From assembly GCA_033026295.1 (NCBI GenBank), contig CM065183.1, forward strand, positions 21,119,202-21,183,201: a DNA stretch of 64,000 nucleotides, given 5' to 3'. Both the position numbers and the translations under genes were made by a program. Source of the stretch: Channa striata (lineage: Eukaryota; Chordata; Actinopteri; Anabantiformes; Channidae). Shown piece by piece: positions 51,901 to 60,900 of the stretch. Under the pieces are notes generated by a model. That model had not been told where the DNA came from. It did no database searches and worked only from the letters and a program-made list of their open reading frames with translations. Position 1 is the stretch's first letter, and each line of letters opens with the position of its first letter.

Positions 51901-54900
51901 TTCCCATCTTGGGTAAAAACTCCCTTATTATAACCTCAAACACTGAAAACTCCAGATCGGAACCCAACTTTACAGCCAGTACAAAAGCTGAGGAAAGTCA
52001 TGTGACTTAAAAGAACATAAACACGCAGAGACGGAAAAAACCTGATTCCTGAGGAATGTAAGTTACACTTTCTGCCGATCCTGCAAACAAACAGCTCCAC
52101 TAGTGTAAGAAGGTGCATTTTTAGGACTCAACAACAGACATTTTTAATCTACAACACAAACAATACTAAACCATCCTTCTTTGCCTGAGATAAGCAGCAG
52201 CTCACCTGGTCTGCTGCATCCTGCAGCCTCTGCTGCCACAGTTCCAGGGTTCTCTCCAGTGACTCCAGCCTGTTTCCAAAGTCTTGCAGCCGCTCCAGCT
52301 CCTCCTACATGCAGACATGACACATGACACAAAACCAATTGGATTTTATTTTATAGGTCACTGTGACACTTACTGAGGAAACAAATTTAGAACCAAGCCA
52401 GCGCCGTAAACTGCACAGAGAGAGAGACAATGTGTACGACAGCACAATATAAATCAGTGAAGTGAACTCCTGTTGGATTATCAAAAGAACTAAACTAACA
52501 AGGAGATTAAAAAAAAAAACTTATTTTTATACACTCAAACACTTCAGCTGTCCCCGTTTACAGCTTTTATCAAAATGGTCCTAGTGTGAAATATTTAATT
52601 AAAAGTGCAATTTGCACACATCCATTAAACACAAAGTCCAGTTTGAATCTGAAAAACACACGTTTTCGGGTAGACGTACCTGCAGCTGACCCAGCTTCAT
52701 TTGCAGCCTGAGGCTGAGCTGCACAACACTGCGTGACAACAACCTGTTCTCTGATTGGACCAGACCTGCAGCTGAGGGTTCCAGGTGCTCGATCAAGTCC
52801 TTGGAGGCCTCCAGCACCCCCTCCAGGTCAGCCTGCAAAACCTCAGTCCTCTCAACGAGACTCTGTATCAGTGGGGAGCAGAAACAACCAAGAAGGGCAA
52901 GAAAAAGTTATGACAAAACAACAATGTCAAACACGCCAAACACGACTTTAATGTATGTTACATGTGCTAATCAAGTTAAGACCAATTACAGACTAAACAA
53001 AACATGGTTCTGGTATGAAGCCTGAGCGGCACCAGGGTGAAAAATCTCATTCTAGTAATGAATCTTCAGATTCAGATGGAATACTAATTTTAATGTTAAA
53101 AGCTTTCAGAAATCAAAACAAATGTCACATGAATACATCTGCTAGAGTGTTTGTGAGAAAGAGCTAGACAGGAGAGGAACAGATGAGTCACTGCAGTTGA
53201 AAAAAACTATTCACACGTTTGCTTTTTGGAATCGTTGATTTTACTTTTTACTTCCCAAAATTAAATGTCTGTTGCTTCCTGTGTAGCACACGGCTTCCTG
53301 ATGATAGTATCATCAAGTGTTGGTGTTCTTTCAACGTTTATTTCCTCACCTGAACAGTTTGAATCTCGACTGCGACCTGCTCCACTGTGGCCTCATCTCC
53401 GGACGTCCCACCCAGAGCAGACGTGGCGTCACTCTGTAGCGTCCTCAGCCGATGGGTGAGAGACGCGGCCGGACGGGCGTAGGCCTCCCAGACCTGCATG
53501 AGCCCCCGACTCCTCTGGAGCTGCTGGTCCACATGTCCAGACACTACAGTCCACCTGGAAGACAGAAGACAAATAGGAGATTCTATAATGTGGGGATCCT
53601 GGGCGTTTGTGCCACATGCGTGCGTCCACCTCTGTGTGTGTCACCTGTCTCTCTGCTTGTCCAGCTGCTCTGTAAGGAAGGCGGCTGCAGCAGGACTCAC
53701 GGTGTCTCTGAGCCGGGACGTGGTGTGAGTCACTTCATCCCACTCTGCCTCTGAAGCCTGTGTCTCCTCAGAAAGAAGCTGCTTCCACAACAACAAACAG
53801 CACAGTCATTTATCACAGGCACCGTGCCCAACAATGTTTTACCATTAAGATCTTTTTTATTTTTCAATTCATATAAAAATGAATTTATTACAATTTTAAA
53901 TTATATTTTATGAATCATTTATATTTAAATATTTTCTTCAATCATGTTCTCTCTAAACAAACAATTATGACAAACTCTGCCCTGCACGACTTTATTCCCC
54001 AAACCAAAACTAACTGAAAGTCTCTCCACAAGAGCTGGTCTCATTCAAGTTAAAATACATTATATTAAGTCACGAGCAAGTTAATAAAAATATCAGCTGA
54101 TGCTGTTTGGTCTCCCAGACTTTGGATGACTGCAGAGTTTTGTCGCTTGCTCATCAGTGGACTCACTAAATCATCGTACTTCCTACTTATAGGTTATATA
54201 ACCTTAACACCTGCAGCTACCGCTGAAAATCATGTAAAAGGTCTGAAAAAGGCTGATAAACTGACCTTGAGTTTTGTGAATTTGTCAAATGTGTTTTTTG
54301 CTTGACTGCAAATGGCTGTAAGTTGTTCTGCTGAAAATGCTGAAAATGCTCTTGAGTTTCAGGTTTTTTCAGATTTTTCTGATGTTTTTCCCAATCATTT
54401 TATTCCTGTTCCAGTGAGGCCTAGTTGTACAATTTGTGCAACTGTGTTATCTCAGCTTGTTTCTTAAATTATATTAGTTTCCAGTTGAAAGAACCAGGAG
54501 TTCTTGCTAATTAACAATAATTCTGCAGCCTTTTATTCCAGTGAAAAAAGTATATAATTTACATATACGCCGGTAAGACAATCCAGTACAGCAGCTGTTG
54601 GATAGAAGATTCACGGCAGAGCGGCTGTGGTGCTTTGAATTGCACAGGTGGAGATAATGTCACGTCTGATTGGTTTAGAGCGTGTGTTTGACATGCTCCA
54701 TCCTGAGACACAGATGAAGGAGACATGCACGTCCAGTCCTACCTGCAGCCTTTGATGGACATCTCTCTGTGCCTGCAGGCAGAGCTGAGGGCTGCTGTAG
54801 TATTCCAGAGTCTGGGATGTTCTCAGTGTTTTCAGCATCATCCACTGCAGTTTTGTCTCTGCACTGTCCCAGAGCTGCTGAGCCTGAGTCAGCCTAAGTT

Positions 54901-57900
54901 TGACAGCTTCATTCTGTGGAGGACAGGAAGATGGACATTCACCATTAACAAGCCCAGAATACACAAAAAACAACTACATATGTCAGCATGAGAAACTGTA
55001 TGTCGTAAACCTGTCCACCCCAAGGACAAGACACGAGCAGAGCAACGTAGCATATGCAGTCCGATGACACACACCTGTCCTCTCAGAGCCGAACAGGTAT
55101 GGACAGATTCATCTGTGTGAGAGACTAACTCCCAATGTTTGTCTCTGAGCTCGTGAAGAGCTGCAGACTTCTGCATCAGCTCCTCCTCCAGGTCCTGAAG
55201 TGGACAGCAGTGATTAGAATGTGTGTTGTACTATTTCTTTGCAACAGGCTTCAAGGCTTTTGCCAAAAAGCTCGAACGTTCATACGGATGTTTAGGCACC
55301 TGGCAGGTGTTGATGCTCCTCTGCAGCTCCGTCCGCTGCTGGGAGTCTGAGCTGAGTTTAACCAGAGCTTCTGATCTCTGATCCAGTCGCTGATCTGTTT
55401 CAGTTGGGCCTCCAGCTCTGTCCTGTTCCCCAACTGCTGCTTCGCCTTCTCGATCTGAATCCCACAAAGACCCTCAGTCGGTCAAACACATGATTTCTAT
55501 TACAAATAGGAGGCTTTTATATGTTTACTGTATGTATCCACAAGTAAAACATTTTATTCAAAGGTAAAATACTAATCAAGCAAACGTTTATGGCTTTTGA
55601 TATTACAGCCTATTCAAAATAAATGTCAGTATTCGATGGTGTGAGCTGATTAAGATTTTATTTTTGGACCTGAGAGCTGAGGGTTTCTTGTAGAGTGAGC
55701 CACTGGCGCATCAAACATCCCTGCTCCTCTGCAAACTGGTTGTGTTTGTAGAGCTCGCTCTGGCCGTCCTCAGCCCAACAGGACTGTAGCGGCTGGTTCA
55801 CGTAGTCCAGCGTGGCCTGATGGGCCGACATCTCAGCCTGGCACTCCTGCGAGGAGAGTCCAAATACAGACGAGCCTCCTCTAGCACCTTAAGATTGTAT
55901 TTTAGATGCACTAAAGCTTTCACCACTGGATGAAAATATGAGAATATCTGTGGCAGCTCATCGTTCAGTTTACCTTGCAGTATTTTAGAAATCGTATGAG
56001 ATCAGGCTTAGTGGAAGATGTCGGATTGATCCCGCTCCATTCCTCCTTCAGCCGGGATTCGGCGATTTTCTGCCAGGCCTGCAGCTCCAGTAGTGCCCCC
56101 TGCTGGCTCAACTTCTTCATCCACCACTGAGGAGTTGGGGAAGGGGGATAATGTCAAACTCCACTCACATTTACATTGATTTACATATATTCATTTGGCA
56201 GACACTTTTATGCAAAGCGACTTAGAAATGAGGTACGAGCAAAAAAAATCCAAGTCAAGAGAAAACATCAAAGCAAAGTGCTGTGAGAAGAGACAGAACA
56301 CACAGCTCTGACTGAGACTTGTTCACAGAGCAGTTGAATGTGTGACATTTGTATTCAAATGCAACATTTCCTCGTCGCATTTATCACCTTTTCTCTATTC
56401 ATAAACACTGAATATTAATGCGATGTCTGTTGTGCTTTTGAAATTTGAAAACATTGCAGTTAAAACTTCAAACCAAAGTTAAACTTGAAAAGAAAAAGCA
56501 ACGAGAAAAATCCTGAGAGCAGCAAGAAGAGAGAGACGTGAGAGGGACTGTGGGATAATAAGGGGAAAAGCTGCAAGAAAAAGCTTGAGAAGGAAAAGCA
56601 AGTAGAGAAAGTAAGAAGCCGTCACAAAGACAGAGAGACGGACGAAGGGGAGAATGGTTTCGCAGTAACAAGGCCAACAAGAGTCCTCAGGATGGCAGTG
56701 TGCTGCAGAGTGGGGATGTTCAAACTAATTGGTGACAGGAATACTGAGGCTGGCTTTTTGAAATACCAGGCTTCAGCGGGAGAGGAGCCAAACTCAGCTC
56801 AAACGTGTGACATTCAGACATTTGGTCTGTAAATGAAATCACCTGGTCTAGACGTCGCTCACCGTGTCCCTTTTCTTTTGGAATCTTCACCATTTAGCTT
56901 TGTAGACACTCAGCAGGTTTGTGTTAACGTGCAGGAAAAAAAATGCTTGGAAAACAAAAAAAAATCTCCCAACCTTATGCAGAGTTTTCTGGACAACACG
57001 AACATCTGCCAGCAGACTGGACCAGTCCGACTCCACCCGTCGGATCAGGGGGCTGATGGAGCACAGGCTGAGAGCAGCAGCCCTGTCCAGGTTTCCATCG
57101 GAGCCTCCTTCTGGTTCCGTCGGGTGGAGCAGCTGGGTGCCGGCACCGATCACCAACACCTTCAGTTCGGATTTATCCTCTAACTCTTTGGTCAAAGCCT
57201 GAAACATTTAAACATAACAACAGTTTCGTTAGCGTCTGTGAGCTACTAGAGCTTCGTACAGTCGGTCTGTGGACTTTGTTCAGGTGTCAACTGTTCCGCT
57301 CCAGAATATCTTGACTCACTTTTAGCTCACATAGGTATTTATCTTTGCAATTGCAGGACGTTCGGATTATACAGTGGATATTTTCAGGGCTTTGCAGAGG
57401 CTTGAACTCTTTCGTTTGCCTGTGGAGTTTGTTACTGACAGTAAGAGACTGTGTCAGACTCACAACAAACTGGAGGTAGTGGTCCCGCCTCTGTTCGACA
57501 TCCATCTCCTCATTGGCTGGGAGCTGACTCCATCTGTCAATCTGCTCTCTGGTCTTGCCCATCCAGTCAGTGAGGACAGCAGAGTCATGAAGGAGCCTGA
57601 ATATGATGTGGGGGAAATGTAGACTCACGAATCTGCCACCAAACAGTGAAATCGCTTTTATTTTTTTATTTGATTTAATTTCCCACCTGATTCGCAGCTT
57701 CCTTTCTTTGTCTGCGTTGGTGCACTCGTGCTTTACTCTCTTGTGCAAAGATGTCCAGCGAGTCTCCAACTGGCTGGTGGACACGCCCACTGATCTACAG
57801 CCCAGCCTTTGCAGACGGATCCCGGTCTCGATCGTCCGACTGAGACGAGCCTTGTTCTGCTCCAGAACAACACCCAGCTCCTACCGGACAAACACGACTT

Positions 57901-60900
57901 CATGACAGCTGACACTCAGCAGTGGTGAAAGCCTGTTACGACACTGGCTGACGAGGAGCTATGTTAGACTGAAACGGTTGATGAATGAGACTGAGCATAG
58001 CAAGATAATCTGGCATCCTTTAACACTCCACACCAACTTCATCAACTCTGGTAATACACTTCAGAACCAGTGGATGAACTGCAAAACCTACTGACTTGCA
58101 TTTCGGAAAGAGAGAAAGATTTCGCACACAAAGCCATATAAGAGATGAACCTTCACGTCAAAGCCAAGGAACATCATGCACCCCTACAGAAAACAACCAA
58201 TTTGCTTGTATTTAATTGAAGCATTTAGGCTTTGAGAGCAGGGCCCAAAGTACAGCATGGAGAGTGCACCCACCAGTCTGCAAATGAGCAGAATGGAACG
58301 AGCACTCTGTCCATGAGTGGCTGCCGCTCGGTAAATCAGAATCATCCCCCAGCGGTCAAAAAGAATGTCTATTAGCCATTAATAAAAGTACCTGGTAGAT
58401 AGGGAGCGTCTCTAATATCTGCTCCCCAGAATCACAGCCCCTGTGCATCTTGGGAAATGACATCTCGATGCCTCTCAGCAGGGAGTCCGACCAGGCTCTG
58501 TCTTCCTCCCATTGTAACCACGTCTGAAACAAATGGAGACGAGGATGATCCGAAGAAAAGCCTGTCGCTGACAATGTTTTTTCAATTTTCTTTTCACTCC
58601 TGATGGATTTGATAACGTCTGTCCACATAACATCTTTGCAACAAGCTGTGTGTCATGCAGGATTTTTACTCAATCATTCATCATATTTACACTCATCTTC
58701 ATAATTATTCACGCACAAATTATGTGTTGAAATATAACTTTGTGTTACACTGCTATGCTTTGTTATAATTAACGTGTCTCAGAAGAAAAATGTACCACGT
58801 ATCTCTGAGGTTTATGCGGCTCAGCATCATTCTGCTAATCTTTAAAGTGCTTTCATGTCCTACCTGCAGCGTCTCCTGCATCCTGGTCCCCTCCTCCACT
58901 CCATGCTGCAGGAGCTGGGCCACCTCCTCCTGTAGGCCCATCATGACACCCTCCCATTTCTGGAGGACGCTCTCTGGGAGCCTCCTGGTCAGGTGCTGCA
59001 AGACTCTGAAACGGTGTCCAAGGAACTGGAAAAACTTCTGATAGAAGAAAAGGCAGAACGTTTCTTAGACACTAAGCTCTCTAAAACATTACACTCCTCC
59101 TTTACATTATGCCACCGACTGACCGTGTGTCTGCCGAGCTGCTGCTGGAGCTGGGTTCTGCTCAGGAGCTCTGCGCTGGGCTGCTGTGTGAGGCGCTCAG
59201 AGCCCCGAGTCAGCAGCTCCTCAAAGCTGTGGAGCAGCCGCTCATAGTGCCGCTGCAGCTCCACACCGCTCCTCAGCTCCTCGCAGCAGGAGCGAACACC
59301 CCCCAGAGCAGCGTCCAGCTCACCCTGCACAGGAGTCACAGACACGTTGGAGATCCAGACACGCTCAGTCGGCTCTTATCTGTCCGTAGGTTTAGTGAGT
59401 GAGGTTCAAAACGGACGCAGGGATCAAACTACTGACATACCTGTAGCTGCGTGGCCTGGTGGATCAGAGAGGAGGGCATGTTGTGTTGCTTAGCCTCCTT
59501 CAGCATGGAGGTCACCTGCTCCACCTGCTGCTGGAGGTGATTCTGCATCTCAACTGCAGCCTGGAAATTAAACACGAAGCCTTAAAGACAACGTGAAAAA
59601 AAACTACAAGACCTACTGTAGTCCACTCCAGGAATGACACGTTACCATCATAACTCCACAGGGGATACGTATTTAACAGAAATGTTAATATAATTACTGA
59701 AAGACGGCACATTTGGAACAACAATGTCTTGAGACAGGAAACATTCAACGGTACCTGTGAATGTTGGTTAAAGCTCGGCGTCGCACTGAAGTCATGAATT
59801 ATTGGTTGAAGAGTCGACTGGTGAGAGGTGAAGGCTGCATGCAGCTCCCTGAGGGTTTTCTGTGGGTTAGGCAGACAACACCCATCCTGAAAACTGCTGC
59901 ATGCAAGCTACAGAAGTTTGACGTGAATAAGAGAGAAAAGGATTTAAACAAGAGTGAAACTAGTTAGAAATTAGTTAGGACGGGGGCAGGCTCCTATTTA
60001 TCATGTAGAGGAAGCGAGTGACTGTTTCAGTGACGACAGGCCGTACAGCTGTGTGTGTGTGTGTGTGTGTGTGTTTCTGTCCCAGCTGTGAGATCTCACC
60101 TGTTGCCTGGAAGTTTCCTCCTGCACGTTTCTGAGCTGCGTCTCTCTGCTGCTCAGTGCAGCTTGGACCAAAGGGACGACTCTGCTCAGGTCCTCAACAC
60201 ACCGCTGACCCCACTCTGACCCCAGAACACTGCTGACCTTTGACCCCTGAGAGATCAGCTCACTGCCGAGGGCGGACAACTCTGCCGACAGACTCTAAAC
60301 GGAAAGAGAGTGATGCGTTGTAGTGGGAAGTTGTGTTTATAACGGCGTGATCAAAGTCTTCTCCTTTATGTGCTGAATGTCAACTCCACTGAAGTTAATC
60401 TGGTCTGAACCAGAATTAAAATAATATTTATACACAGAGAAGAAGAAGTTTGAATGTAATCCGAATCAATTAACTAGGAAAAAAAACCTTCTTACTTGTT
60501 TATCTAATTTAAGTTCAAATTCACCAGGTGAAAGTCAAGGGAAGAAAACAAAGGAGTTAATCGCCATGAGTAAATGTGACGTCCGTCCCATGATTTCTAC
60601 TTTAACTGAATAATCTTTTATTACAAATTAGAGCAACTGACAATAAAACAGCTGAACCTTGTCGAGTGTGTGTTACAGTGAGGAGTAGCACCTGCAGCTG
60701 CTGTTCATCTTCATCGTGCGTCACCACATCAGGCGAGAGCCGCAGGTTGTTAATGGAGGACAGCGACAGGGAGGCTCCGTACAGCACATGAAACAAACCC
60801 TCGTCCAGCGTCTGACAGGAGGCAGCCGCAGAGGAGCTCTGGGGTCAGAGGGTGAGTCACAGCGTTAACCAAGACTCTGACACATTTAGTCTGGACTTTT

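Noticed and set aside
60234..60246. Perfect DR1-like TGACCT T TGACCC
   Set aside because: Lies inside a syne2 coding exon; codons explain it, and it shows that such motifs arise by chance.
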